Below are positions 49,855 through 59,414 of a stretch of 64,000 nt of DNA, in pieces. The position numbers and the translations under genes were made by a program. Each line of letters opens with the position of its first letter. Position 1 is the first letter of the stretch. Origin of the DNA: Gracilibacillus salitolerans (GTDB lineage: Bacteria; Bacillota; Bacilli; Bacillales; Amphibacillaceae); NCBI RefSeq assembly GCF_009650095.1, contig NZ_CP045915.1, positions 3,348,001-3,412,000 of the forward strand. The letters run 5' to 3'. The notes below the pieces were generated by a model, which ran no database searches, was not told the origin of the DNA, and saw nothing but the letters and a program-made list of their open reading frames with translations.

Positions 49855-50964
49855 ATGAAAAACAAATTTTTATTTTTGTTAGCGCTTACTTTACTTGTCA
49901 CAGGTGCTTTTTTTGCGGAAAATGTCGAAGCTGCCAGTCTGGACGCTAGTAAAAGTTACAAGATTATTAATAGGTTTAGTGGTAAAGCTTTAGAGGTTTA
50001 CGAATGGTCTACTTCGGACGGTGGCAATGTGGTACAATATGATGACCTCGGAGGAATGAATCAACAGTGGAGAATTATTGATGTTGGAGAAGGTTATCAA
50101 AAAATCGTTAACATTCATAGTGGAAAGGCACTTGAAGTATACGATTGGTCTACAAGTAATGGTGCTAACGTAGCTCAATGGTCTGATTGGAATGGAACAA
50201 GTCAACAATGGGATATTGTAGATCTTGGCAATGGCTACTATAAAATATTAAACAGATATAGTGGCAAGGCATTGGAAGTATTTGAGCGGTCCAATGAGAA
50301 TGGCGCAAACATTGTCCAGTGGGATGATAATGGTGGAGAACACCAACAATGGCAAATTATTGAGGTTCCACCAGCGGATACTATTACAGTAAATGAAACA
50401 ATTGTCGTGTCAGCAGGCGAAACTTTTGATGGGCAAGGCAGAAGATATGTAGCCAATCCAGATACATTAGGTGATGGAAGCCAATCGGAAAATCAACAAT
50501 CAGTCTTTAGATTGGAGGACGGTGCCACTCTTAAAAATGTTGTATTGGGGCATCCGGCAGCAGATGGCGTTCATACCTATGGTGATGTCTTAGTAGAAAA
50601 TGTAGTTTGGGAGGATATTGGTGAAGATGCTTTAACAATAAAAGATGAAGGGCATGTAACCATTCGCGGTGGTTTGGCTCAGAATGGAGATGACAAAGTC
50701 TTTCAAGTTAATGCACCTTCCACTTTTGAAATTATTAACTTCACTGCAAGAAATGCCGGTAAGTTGATTCGCCAAAATGGTGGTACAACCTTTAAAACAA
50801 GTATCTTTATCGAAGGAAGTGTTATCACCGATATGAATGAAGCAATTTTCAGAACAGATAGTAGTTCAAGTGAAGTAACCATGACCAATACTAGATATTC
50901 TGATGTTGGTACGAAATGGTACAATGTACAAAATATCACTGAAAGTAATAACTTCGAATTTTAA
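49855..50964 (+). CDS. Secreted PL3-type pectate lyase with N-terminal ricin-type lectin domain
   Basis: A 369-residue exoenzyme with signal peptide (about 1-26, ending NVEAAS). Residues about 30-175 are a ricin/CBM13-like trefoil: three repeats of SYKIINRFSGKALEVYEW-type followed by NVVQYDD...QQW. Residues about 178-369 match pectate lyase family 3: TIVVSAGETFDGQGRRYV, VFRLEDGATLKNVVLG, GVHTYGDVLVENVVWEDIGEDALTIK. It would bind and cleave polygalacturonate using Ca2+. Likely partner of the rhamnose-type uptake system nearby. Confidence 0.93.
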   Translation: MKNKFLFLLALTLLVTGAFFAENVEAASLDASKSYKIINRFSGKALEVYEWSTSDGGNVVQYDDLGGMNQQWRIIDVGEGYQKIVNIHSGKALEVYDWSTSNGANVAQWSDWNGTSQQWDIVDLGNGYYKILNRYSGKALEVFERSNENGANIVQWDDNGGEHQQWQIIEVPPADTITVNETIVVSAGETFDGQGRRYVANPDTLGDGSQSENQQSVFRLEDGATLKNVVLGHPAADGVHTYGDVLVENVVWEDIGEDALTIKDEGHVTIRGGLAQNGDDKVFQVNAPSTFEIINFTARNAGKLIRQNGGTTFKTSIFIEGSVITDMNEAIFRTDSSSSEVTMTNTRYSDVGTKWYNVQNITESNNFEF

Positions 50965-50972
50965 ATAAACAA

Positions 50973-51015
50973 AGTGCGTTTAACTATTACTTTTACTAGT
51001 TAAACGCACTCTTTT
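50973..51015 (+). terminator. Terminator after the pectate lyase gene
   Basis: AGTGCGTTTAACT and AGTTAAACGCACT perfect 13-bp arms, then CTTTT. Confidence 0.9.
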
Positions 51016-51031
51016 ACATGGATCGCTCTAA

Positions 51032-51451
51032 CTACTCATGAGTAGAAATCTGCCACGTAACACCAAATTTATCTGTTACTTGTCCATATGACGGACTCCA
51101 AAACACTTCTTGTAATGGCATCACCACTTTACCATCTTGAGCGAGATTTCCAAAAATTCGCTCTGTGGATGCAATATCACTTGAAATAATCGCAACGGTT
51201 ACTTGGTCTCCTAACTGATACGATTGCCCTGGCATTGTATCTGAAAGCATGAAGTCTGTTTGTCCCACTCTTAAATGAGCATTCAGTACACGATCCTTTT
51301 CATCTTCTGCAATGCCCATTTCAGCTCGATTAGGAAGATCTGCAAAGGTCTGTAAGCTTAATAATTCGGCATCTATAGCTGATTGATAAAATTTAATTGC
51401 CTCTTGTCCATCTCCATTCGTTACCAGATAAACATGCATATTCTTAATCAT
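51032..51451 (-). CDS. VOC/PhnB-like glyoxalase-fold protein
   Basis: A 139-residue protein. ATG 51451 has AGGAGGTGG upstream. It starts MIKNMHVYLVTNGDGQEAIKFY and ends YGQVTDKFGVTWQIST, as in PhnB-like proteins. It shares the general pattern of the protein at 34749-35171, at low identity. Function unknown. It lies between the lyase and AraC genes, transcribed convergently with the lyase. Confidence 0.87.
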   Translation of the reverse strand: MIKNMHVYLVTNGDGQEAIKFYQSAIDAELLSLQTFADLPNRAEMGIAEDEKDRVLNAHLRVGQTDFMLSDTMPGQSYQLGDQVTVAIISSDIASTERIFGNLAQDGKVVMPLQEVFWSPSYGQVTDKFGVTWQISTHE

Positions 51452-51509
51452 ATTTACCACCTCCTGTTTTGATATCTATATTATATCCAATCATCTAACT
51501 GAAGGCTTC

Positions 51510-52304
51510 TTATAAATTGCCATCTTCTATGTTGGCTGATAAATATTGTTGCATCAATACAGCAATTGAAATAAGTACTGGTGGATCATCTATTCTTGGT
51601 GGGCGTAAGCTGACGTTTAGTTGTGGCGTTTCTTGATGAGGTTGAACAATAACAGGCTCTTCTAGTTTTGCTCTAAGTGTCGACTCTGTTAATAATATTT
51701 CAGAATTATTCATCCCGGTAATAACAGTAGTAGAAAGTAAATAATATGTACCTGCTTTCACATTTTCAAATACAAATTCCCCTGCTGATTCAAGAATAGT
51801 CCCGTACAAAGGTAAACCTTCCGGGATAGGCTTAGAAAATAAACCTACCAATATAATGCCATTAATCGGATTAGGTGAGATAATCTTGCCTTTAACAGTT
51901 TGAGAAGAATTTCCATTATATCTGTTTAAAGATATATCGCTTTTAAATTGAATTTGTTGCAGGTGTTGCGTAACATTTGATGCAGAGTGACGAAAAACAG
52001 AGGGAGACACTCCTACTTTTTGCGTAAATCGAGTAGTAAAGGTACCAAGGCTCTGTTGACCAATCTCCATACCTATATCGCGTACAGGTAAATCTGTTTG
52101 AATCAATAATTCTTTTGCCTTTTGTAATCGGAGTGCAGATAAATAGTAATGGGGCGGCAGACCGATTTGATCTTTGAATATTCTTGAGAAATGATAGGGA
52201 CTGTAAGCTACATGGTTTGCTACTTGTTGGAGTGTTATTTCTTCATGTAAATTCGACTTGATGTACTTTATAGCAGCTTCTATTTCGGGAGAGTTATACA
52301 CCAT
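51510..52304 (-). CDS. AraC-family transcriptional regulator
   Basis: A 264-residue regulator. The N-terminal two helix-turn-helix motifs are IKSNLHEEITLQQVANHVAYSPYHFSRIFKDQIG and KELLIQTDLPVRDIGMEIGQQSLGTFTTRFTQKVG. The rest (about 110-264) is a beta-rich domain rather than the usual cupin sensor. Position beside the PhnB-like gene and the ABC operon does not fix its target. Confidence 0.88.
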   Translation of the reverse strand: MVYNSPEIEAAIKYIKSNLHEEITLQQVANHVAYSPYHFSRIFKDQIGLPPHYYLSALRLQKAKELLIQTDLPVRDIGMEIGQQSLGTFTTRFTQKVGVSPSVFRHSASNVTQHLQQIQFKSDISLNRYNGNSSQTVKGKIISPNPINGIILVGLFSKPIPEGLPLYGTILESAGEFVFENVKAGTYYLLSTTVITGMNNSEILLTESTLRAKLEEPVIVQPHQETPQLNVSLRPPRIDDPPVLISIAVLMQQYLSANIEDGNL

Positions 52305-52426
52305 AAAAACACCTCATGACTATTTTCTACCATTTTACTAAATTTACATGGTTGAATCTAGTGTAACTTTATTGAAGAAACTAGAATGGAAACATAATGC
52401 TACTTCTATTTGTATTTTAAAAAGAA

Positions 52427-52670
52427 GAGGTTGGGACGAAAGAGTAATTAAACAGGAAAAATCCGAACAATAATGCCTGAGCAAATTTACCGCTTCGGCA
52501 AAATACTTCGCTTTCCGTGGGCACGGCTTCAGCTAACTGTGTGAAGAAGAGCACTTCACACAGTGGATCTTCAGCTCGTGTGAATTCCCACAGGAGTCTG
52601 CGTATTTTGCCTACGCTAAGTTCAGATTGTTCGGATTCTCGTTCTTCCTATTTAGTTATGTCCCAGCCTC
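52427..52670. repeat. 244-bp palindromic interspersed repeat (copy 1)
   Basis: Outer arms GAGG.TGGGAC (52427-52437) and GTCCCA.CCTC (52660-52670), then ATCCGAACAAT and ATTGTTCGGAT, then an inner core with GTGGGCACGGCTTCAGC, ACTGTGTGAAG/CTTCACACAGT and TTCCCACAGGA. It ends 8 nt before the ABC binding-protein stop and may terminate transcription. A partial copy, inverted, is at 57600-57725. Confidence 0.85.
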
Positions 52671-52677
52671 CGCTACT

Positions 52678-53769
52678 TTAATATACATCTTTCCATTCAT
52701 CAATATTATCCGGATCAAACTGGAATGGTTCTCCTAATAGAATTTCTGTACCATCATCACTTTCTGTTACTTCAAATGATCCTTCAAGATCACCTGCTTC
52801 AAATGATTCACCAGCCTCTCCAGTGATCTCCTCTTCTGCTAATGCGTTAGCTGCATAACCTGTCAGATATCCCACATCAATTGGATTCCATAGGTACATC
52901 CATGGACTTACTCCATTAGATATATATTCTGCCATTTCACTTGGTAAACCTAATCCAGTCACTAACACTTCACCTTGAAGACCTTTATCTGTTATAACTT
53001 TCGATGCTGCAGCAATCCCTACTGTTGTTGGTGCAACAATCGCTTTTAATTCTGGATAAGATTGAAGTAATGCTTCTGTCTCCGATACACTTTTATCTCT
53101 TAAGTCATCACCATAAGCGACTTCTACTAACTCAACATCTGCATACTCTTCATTTTCTAATTCAGTCTCCATCCACTCAATCCAAAGGTTTTGATTAGAT
53201 GCTTGAGAAGTTGCACTTAAAATCGCAAATTGTCCTTCATTTTCCATCATTTCGGTAACAGCTTGCACCAACGTACGACCAATTGCTTCAGGGTCTGCTT
53301 GATTAATGTGTACCATTCGAGAATCTCCATTTACCGCAGAGTCTGCTGAAAGTACTTTAATTCCTTGGTTCATTGCTTTAGTTAGAACGGGTTGTAATCC
53401 ATCATAGTCATTTGCAGCAACAGAAATACTGTCCACTTGTTGTGCAATTAATTCTTCAATGATTTGGATTTGTCCTTCCACTGTTGGTTGATCCGGTGCA
53501 CGAAGAATCGCTTCTCCACCGGTTTCATTGATCGCCGTTTCAAAGCCTTCCATCTGCTTCTCACCATACGGATTACCAGTATTCTTAAAAACAAACGCAT
53601 GTCTTTTTTGTTCTTCATCACCACTATCCGTACTTTCTTCCGTTCCATTATCGTTAGAGCTATTATCAGATCCTGTGTCATCACCACCAGTCTCATCGTC
53701 ACCACCACAGGCAACCAACAATGCTAACAAAAATACAGCTACTAATTGTAAAAACCAATGCTTCTTCAT
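52678..53769 (-). CDS. Rhamnose-type (RhaS-like) ABC transporter substrate-binding lipoprotein
   Basis: A 363-residue lipoprotein with lipobox LVAC (Cys21) and an acidic Asp/Ser/Gly linker. The periplasmic-binding fold is HAFVFKNTGNPYGEKQMEGF, DQPTVEGQIQIIEELIAQQVDSISVAANDYDGLQP and INQADPEAIGRTLV. Closest in pattern to RhaS rhamnose-binding proteins and to LsrB. It is the last gene of the four-gene ABC operon. A homologue at 61192-62247 accompanies the sensor kinase. Confidence 0.85.
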   Translation of the reverse strand: MKKHWFLQLVAVFLLALLVACGGDDETGGDDTGSDNSSNDNGTEESTDSGDEEQKRHAFVFKNTGNPYGEKQMEGFETAINETGGEAILRAPDQPTVEGQIQIIEELIAQQVDSISVAANDYDGLQPVLTKAMNQGIKVLSADSAVNGDSRMVHINQADPEAIGRTLVQAVTEMMENEGQFAILSATSQASNQNLWIEWMETELENEEYADVELVEVAYGDDLRDKSVSETEALLQSYPELKAIVAPTTVGIAAASKVITDKGLQGEVLVTGLGLPSEMAEYISNGVSPWMYLWNPIDVGYLTGYAANALAEEEITGEAGESFEAGDLEGSFEVTESDDGTEILLGEPFQFDPDNIDEWKDVY

Positions 53770-53836
53770 GCAAAACTTCCTCCCCTTTTTTAAAAACTTT
53801 TTATGATAAACAGTAAAATGACTGTTTCATCCAACA

Positions 53837-54814
53837 TTATAATTTCTTCTTGACTCGTAAGTTAGTAATTGTTACAGAAATAATTAATAACAAACCAATG
53901 ATGACTAATAATGCTTGTGCAGGGATATTAATTAATCCAAGTCCATATTGCAAATAACCAATTACAAACACAGCAAGTACTGCTCCTAACATTCTCCCTT
54001 TTCCACCTGCTGTACTAATACCGCCTAAAGCAACCATTGCGATAACATCCAACTCATACATATTGGCAACATTCGGTCTAGTACTGCCCATTCTTGCTGT
54101 TAGAAAAATCGCCGTAATGGCTGCCATTACGCCAGCTAAAGTAAAGACGATCAGTTTAATCCGATCTACTTTTACACCAGCGAAACGTGCTGCAGTCGGA
54201 TTGCTACCGATCGCATAAATCTGTCTTCCAAGCACTGACTTTTGTTGCATTAAAACAAACAAAATAGCTAGTGCAATAAAAAGAATGAATATAAACGGTA
54301 TCGTTCCAACATAACCCCACCCAAAAAATGAAAACCATGTAGGAAAACCACCTGCTGACTGATCTTCTAAAATCATGTAAGCAATACCTCGATATAAAAT
54401 CATAGTGGATAAGGTGACGATTACTGCGGATAGCTCACGATATTTCACTAATAAGAAACCATTTAAAAACCCACATAACGCACCAACAGCTAAACATAAA
54501 ATCAAGGCTAATATCATTGGCAATCCTGCATTATAGGCTGTTGCCATCACAACGGATGACAAGGCTACTGTCGATCCAACGGAAATATCAATTTCTCTCA
54601 TTAACATAATCATTACCATCGGAAAAACAATAAATGCTTTATCTAAAAACGTCATCGTCGCATCCGTAATGCTTGTATAATTGAGAAAGTAGGGAGAAAT
54701 TGAGCTATTCATCATAAAAATAGCGATAATTAACAGGATCAACATCCATTCCCATTGCATGAAAAATCTTTTCCAAGAAAATGATTGGCTATTTTCAATC
54801 GTTCTCGTTACCAT
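53837..54814 (-). CDS. Sugar ABC transporter permease (RhaQ/RbsC type), second
   Basis: A 325-residue permease with about eight to ten helices. Family segments are DISVGSTVALSSVV, TLSTMILYRGIAYMIL, RQIYAIGSNPTAARFAGVKVDRIKL and LDVIAMVALGGISTAGGKG. It pairs with the neighbouring permease; the heterodimer forms the channel of a CUT2-class importer. Confidence 0.9.
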   Translation of the reverse strand: MVTRTIENSQSFSWKRFFMQWEWMLILLIIAIFMMNSSISPYFLNYTSITDATMTFLDKAFIVFPMVMIMLMREIDISVGSTVALSSVVMATAYNAGLPMILALILCLAVGALCGFLNGFLLVKYRELSAVIVTLSTMILYRGIAYMILEDQSAGGFPTWFSFFGWGYVGTIPFIFILFIALAILFVLMQQKSVLGRQIYAIGSNPTAARFAGVKVDRIKLIVFTLAGVMAAITAIFLTARMGSTRPNVANMYELDVIAMVALGGISTAGGKGRMLGAVLAVFVIGYLQYGLGLINIPAQALLVIIGLLLIISVTITNLRVKKKL

Positions 54815-54816
54815 TT

Positions 54817-55809
54817 CTAAATCTCCCTCCTTAGACGGTTATTTCTTTCTATAAATTCACGAATATTTGTATTAAAGAGCACAGCAATTAAGATAATAGT
54901 CCCTTCGATTCCCATCTGCCAAAAAGGAGAAACATTTATTAATGGTAAGCCATTACTTAACACACCTAACAGCATGGCACCTAAAAGAACTCCTGTTACT
55001 TTGCCAACACCACCTGCAATACTAACACCACCCAAAATACATGCAGCAATTACGGTTAATTCGTAACCTGTCGCTGTATCACCTTGTGCAGATGCGAATT
55101 TTGAAACCCATAAAACACCTGCTAATCCAGATAAACCTCCCATCATCATATAAACGAGCATTAATATTTTGGCCTGATTAATACCACTTACCCTAGCAGA
55201 ATCCGGATTACTGCCGATTGCATATATTTGCCTTCCTGTAATCGTTGTATTAACAAAATAATAGAAAAATAGAAAGATAAGAATAGCAATAAACACTAAC
55301 GTATTGGTGCCTAAAATCGTACTTGTGGCAATATTTTTAAAAGAATCTGGCATTTGATAAGCACTTACCCATTCACCACCACTGGCCCAGAATGTCAATC
55401 CGCGAAAGACATTCATTAAACCAAGCGAAGCAATAATCGGCAAGATTCCCACTTTTGAAACTAATAAACCGAGAATCACACCACAAACACATCCAACTAC
55501 TATTCCTAATAAAATAGCTAAAATAGGATGCAATCCTGGAAAGGCGCTGACCGTTAAAGCGGTTATCATACCGGAAAGTGCGAGGGTAGCCCCTATCGAA
55601 AGATCAATGCCCCGAGTTATAAGAACGAGCATCATACCAAGCGCTAAAATACTGAGAATAGCTGTATTTGTCAGTAAATCCCGAAGGTTTCCTATTGTTA
55701 GGAAAGCAGGATTCAATAGTTGGATGACAAGCGCCAAAATAATAATAAATGCTAACAAGCCTAGTTCTCGAAATTTGGAGACTTTTTCTAAATTTAATTG
55801 CTGGAGCAT
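54817..55809 (-). CDS. Sugar ABC transporter permease (RhaP/RbsC type), first
   Basis: A 330-residue permease with GIDLSIGATLALSGMI, SLGLMNVFRGLTFWASGG, RQIYAIGSNPDSARVSGINQAKI and LTVIAACILGGVSIAGGVGKV. ATG overlaps the last base of the ATPase stop (TAATG), and the next permease follows after 2 nt, so one operon. Confidence 0.9.
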   Translation of the reverse strand: MLQQLNLEKVSKFRELGLLAFIIILALVIQLLNPAFLTIGNLRDLLTNTAILSILALGMMLVLITRGIDLSIGATLALSGMITALTVSAFPGLHPILAILLGIVVGCVCGVILGLLVSKVGILPIIASLGLMNVFRGLTFWASGGEWVSAYQMPDSFKNIATSTILGTNTLVFIAILIFLFFYYFVNTTITGRQIYAIGSNPDSARVSGINQAKILMLVYMMMGGLSGLAGVLWVSKFASAQGDTATGYELTVIAACILGGVSIAGGVGKVTGVLLGAMLLGVLSNGLPLINVSPFWQMGIEGTIILIAVLFNTNIREFIERNNRLRREI

Positions 55810-57332
55810 TATCCCATTACCTCCTGACTTGCTGTAATTCTATCTTTCGACATAGCTGCTTCTAAGATCGCTTCTTGACTTGCTTCTTTCCGATTCATTA
55901 TTCTTGTCAATCTTCCTTCACACATGACTGCAATTCGATCACTCAATCCCAGCACTTCTGGCATTTCAGATGAAACCATAATAATGCCATAACCTTGTTT
56001 AGCTAAGTCAACAATAATCTGATAAATAGCAGATTTTGCACCTATATCAACACCCTTTGTAGGTTCGTCAAAAATAATTACCTTCAAGTCGGTTGTTAAT
56101 AGTTTGGCAAGAGAGACTTTTTGTTGGTTACCACCAGATAATGAACTTGCTAAGTGAAACACACTAGGTGTTTTTACATCGATTTTTTCTGCCAATTCTT
56201 TCGATACTTTTCGCTCATTTTTTTCATTTAACCATCCAGTATTAGATAACTCCATTAATGAAGCTAACGTAATATTTTGTTTAATAGACCATTGTAAAAT
56301 AAGACTTTGTGTTTGCCGGTCTTCTGGTAAATAGCCAATTCCTAAGTTCATTGCTTTAGATGGTTGATCGATCTTCACCTTTTTCTGATCAAAAACAATC
56401 TCTCCTTCATCATAAGGATCGATTCCGAAGATCGACTGACATAATTCACTTCTTCCAGCTCCTACTAAACCAGTTAATCCTAGGATTTCTCCTTTTCGTA
56501 ATGAAAAAGAAATATCTTTAAATCTACCAATTTGCCCTAACCGCTCAACTCTTAATATCTCTTCTCCGATTTCAGCCTCTTTATCAGGAAACAGTTGTTT
56601 AATTTCCCGGCCAACCATAGCTACAATCAGGTCTTCATGATGAATACCGTCTACATTCCAAGTGCCAATATATTGTGAGTCTCGTAAAACTGTTACACGA
56701 TCAGCTAATCGATACATATCTTCAAAGCGGTGAGAGATAAATATAATGGAAACACCCTCATCTCTTAGATTTTCGGTAATTGCATACAATTCCTCACTCT
56801 CACGGTGAGTTAAAGCGGCAGTAGGTTCATCCATAATTATAATTTTGGCATTAGCTGATAAAGCCTTTGCTATTTCGACTATTTGTTGCTGTGCTACACT
56901 CAATGCTCCCATCTCTGTTCTGGGATCTAAATCAGAACCTAAGTTTTCAAGCAATGCTTTTGCATCTGCATGCATTTCTTTCCATTTGATCATCCGCGTT
57001 TTGGGATTAATTTTTTCATGTCCCATATATATATTTTCTGTAATACTTAAATCAGGATAGTTTGTAACATGCTGGTATATCGCTGCAATCCCTAAGTTTT
57101 GCGCTACTTTTGGACCGTTAATTTCGATCTGTTCATCATGCAGAAAAATTTCCCCTTCGTTCGGATGATGAATGCCGGTAATTACTTTTATAAATGTCGA
57201 TTTCCCTGCACCATTCTCACCCATAAGTGCATGAATTTCTCCTTTTTTTAATTGAAAAGATACTTTATCTAAAGCTTTCACACCCGGAAATTCCTTGGTG
57301 ATATGATGAAGCTCTAATATATAGTCAGACAC
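55809..57332 (-). CDS. Sugar ABC transporter ATPase, tandem domain (CUT2)
   Basis: A 507-residue protein with two ATPase domains. GTG 57332 is chosen because GAGGTG lies 7 nt upstream. Domain 1: Walker A GENGAGKST, signature LSVAQQQIVEIAKAL, IIIMDEPTAALT. Domain 2 (after about 255): GLVGAGRSEL, which lacks the full GKS/T, signature LSGGNQQKVSLAKLL and IIFDEPTKGVDIG. As in RbsA and RhaT, only one site is likely fully active. It opens the ABC operon. Confidence 0.92.
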   Translation of the reverse strand: MSDYILELHHITKEFPGVKALDKVSFQLKKGEIHALMGENGAGKSTFIKVITGIHHPNEGEIFLHDEQIEINGPKVAQNLGIAAIYQHVTNYPDLSITENIYMGHEKINPKTRMIKWKEMHADAKALLENLGSDLDPRTEMGALSVAQQQIVEIAKALSANAKIIIMDEPTAALTHRESEELYAITENLRDEGVSIIFISHRFEDMYRLADRVTVLRDSQYIGTWNVDGIHHEDLIVAMVGREIKQLFPDKEAEIGEEILRVERLGQIGRFKDISFSLRKGEILGLTGLVGAGRSELCQSIFGIDPYDEGEIVFDQKKVKIDQPSKAMNLGIGYLPEDRQTQSLILQWSIKQNITLASLMELSNTGWLNEKNERKVSKELAEKIDVKTPSVFHLASSLSGGNQQKVSLAKLLTTDLKVIIFDEPTKGVDIGAKSAIYQIIVDLAKQGYGIIMVSSEMPEVLGLSDRIAVMCEGRLTRIMNRKEASQEAILEAAMSKDRITASQEVMG

Positions 57333-57434
57333 CCTTCTCACCTCTTCCTTATTTGTATACGCTTACCTTCAAGTGTAGTGAATAAGTCTCAGAAAGAATA
57401 GGAGACATTTTTCTGATAGGGGGGTGAAATTTCT

Positions 57435-57455
57435 GTTTCTTATTAAATAAGAAAC
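57435..57455. promoter_or_regulatory. 21-bp palindrome upstream of the ABC operon
   Basis: Perfect arms GTTTCTTATT and AATAAGAAAC around a central A, about 100 bp upstream of the ATPase start. A candidate binding site for the adjacent AraC-type response regulator or another sugar regulator. Confidence 0.5.
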
Positions 57456-57599
57456 ATACGAACAAAACCCACTCTGCTTAATTAACTCGAAATAGATAAA
57501 AACTGAAAACGCCTACACTTGTAGTACCTTTCTGATTATCGGAAGAATAGAACTCATGGAATTAATTCTTTGGGTTACCACTTACTTGGCAAGTAAACT

Positions 57600-57725
57600 A
57601 CTCTAAGCTGCGGAAAAATGCGACATCCTGTGGGAATAGCGCGAGCTGAAGATCCCACAGCGAACGTATGTGAGCTAAGAAGCTGAAGCCGTGCCCACGG
57701 AAAGGGAGTATTTTGTAGTATATGT
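57600..57725. repeat. Interspersed palindromic repeat (partial copy 2, inverted relative to copy 1)
   Basis: The minus strand carries CTTTCCGTGGGCACGGCTTC, GATCTTCAGCTCGCGCTATT and CCCACAGGA in the same order as copy 1. It lacks the GAGGTTGGGAC outer arms. It lies between the ABC operon and the two-component genes. Confidence 0.75.
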
Positions 57726-57762
57726 ATTTAGTACAAAAGCTCTGTCTTTCTTTGCTTTCAAC

Positions 57763-57793
57763 AAAAAAACATGGAGTTTTACATCCATGTTTT
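57763..57793 (-). terminator. Terminator of the sensor operon
   Basis: AAAACATGGA and CCATGTTTT arms with seven A/T flank; the response regulator stop is inside. It separates the sensor operon from the ABC operon. Confidence 0.85.
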
Positions 57794-59414
57794 ACTTGGT
57801 TACTATTACTTTATATTTGGAAGGGGTTTCGCCGTAATATTGTTTAAATAATTTACTAAAATATTTTGTATCACTATAACCGACTCTTCTAGCAATTTCT
57901 CCAATTTTCAAGGTATCTTCCATCACTAGTTTTCTTGCTTGTTTCATTCTTTCCTTGGTTACATAATCGTGAACGGTCTCTCCAGTTTCACTTTTGAATT
58001 GTTGACAAAAATAAGTTGGATTCATGAATACATGATGAGCGATTCGATCGATGGTAATTTGTTTGTCTAAATTATGTAATATCCACTCTTTTGCAATCGC
58101 TATTTGACTCTGTTTATCTTGTGATTCCGCCAATTTTCTCCTTTCTAACAATTGATCTATCCAATTCCATACCTCTATCTTTAATTCCGTTATACTAGTA
58201 GTTCTTTCAGTAATGGTAAACATATATTGAAATTGTTTACTGCTGAGACTAAATGTGTGACCACTTAATTCATTCCATATTTTAATACCGAAAAGCTGCA
58301 ATACTTTTTCTATTTCGACTGGGGAGTGTAAATGGCTCAACAAATCCAAAAATAGGGTCAGTTCCTTCTTTAGATGTATGTTATCCGTATGATGAATCGC
58401 TAATACTATGTTGTCGATTTTCCGAATAATAGCTTTATTCTTCACATCACTTTCTTTTAGACTAATATCAATTCGCTCATCTGTTGTAATGATTTGATTC
58501 GTTCCTTTTATTAAACGAAATTTAATAGCTGTTTGCATATCCTTTTTCCTGATAGTAAGTAGGGATAATTGATCAAAAGGGTCGCTCAATGCAATAGAAC
58601 AACATAATGCTGTGTATTTTTTAACATTTTCTAATAAACCGTTCGCAAAATGCTTCGATTTATATGCGATATTATCCGATTGGAGCAGGATCCACCACTG
58701 ATTATGTTTTTCCGCCCATTTCCATGCAGCAGCTTGTTTTTCACTATTCCAGTGGTCGACCATTTCATTCATAATATTGCCTATTGCAAATATCCAATCA
58801 CTCCATTCTTTTTGATCGGACTTCATTCTTTTACTTTTTAATTGGTCTGCACTGATAAATAATACAACATATTCCCCACCGGGAAATTGCTTCGTCCATT
58901 CTAGTAGGGAAACATCCATTTCTTCCTCACGTGTCATTTCCTGCAGTAATTGTACTTGTTGCAGATAAATAGATTTCTCTGCTTCCTTCGCTAATTCTTT
59001 TTGCTTTCTTTCTATTTTTTCCTGTGATTGTATCTCTTTACTGATTTGCATTAGCTGAAATCGAAATTCCTCCCGATCAATTGGCTTTACTAAGTAATCA
59101 TTTGCCCCTTCACGTATGGCTGTCTGTAAATATTGAAAATCATCGAAGCCACTGATAACTATCGAATGAAAGTTCTGTTGTTTCTTTAATTGTTGAATGA
59201 GCGTTAAACCGTCTATTTCCGGCATCTTCACATCAGTAATTAGCAGATCGATCTTTTTTTGCTCTTTACGAATATTCGTCAAACATTCTTCACCATCGCA
59301 ATAACTACCTATAATCTCAAATTGATCACCAGCTCGTAATACTTGTCTCTCTATTCCTCTACGCAATCTTGGTTCATCATCCACAATTACTGTCCTCACC
59401 TTACTGATAGTCAA
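57792..59414 (-). CDS. YesN-like response regulator with AraC-type DNA-binding domain
   Basis: A 540-residue regulator. The receiver domain (about 6-125) has DDEPRLRR, phospho-acceptor Asp in LLITDVKMPEIDG, SGFDDFQYLQTAIREGANDYLVKPI. A middle part of about 300 residues follows. The C-terminus has two AraC helix-turn-helix motifs: IAHHVFMNPTYFCQQFKSETG and IARRVGYSDTKYFSKLFKQYYGETPSKYK. It follows the kinase gene with no gap. It probably activates the ABC operon next door. Confidence 0.93.
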   Translation of the reverse strand: MTISKVRTVIVDDEPRLRRGIERQVLRAGDQFEIIGSYCDGEECLTNIRKEQKKIDLLITDVKMPEIDGLTLIQQLKKQQNFHSIVISGFDDFQYLQTAIREGANDYLVKPIDREEFRFQLMQISKEIQSQEKIERKQKELAKEAEKSIYLQQVQLLQEMTREEEMDVSLLEWTKQFPGGEYVVLFISADQLKSKRMKSDQKEWSDWIFAIGNIMNEMVDHWNSEKQAAAWKWAEKHNQWWILLQSDNIAYKSKHFANGLLENVKKYTALCCSIALSDPFDQLSLLTIRKKDMQTAIKFRLIKGTNQIITTDERIDISLKESDVKNKAIIRKIDNIVLAIHHTDNIHLKKELTLFLDLLSHLHSPVEIEKVLQLFGIKIWNELSGHTFSLSSKQFQYMFTITERTTSITELKIEVWNWIDQLLERRKLAESQDKQSQIAIAKEWILHNLDKQITIDRIAHHVFMNPTYFCQQFKSETGETVHDYVTKERMKQARKLVMEDTLKIGEIARRVGYSDTKYFSKLFKQYYGETPSKYKVIVTK

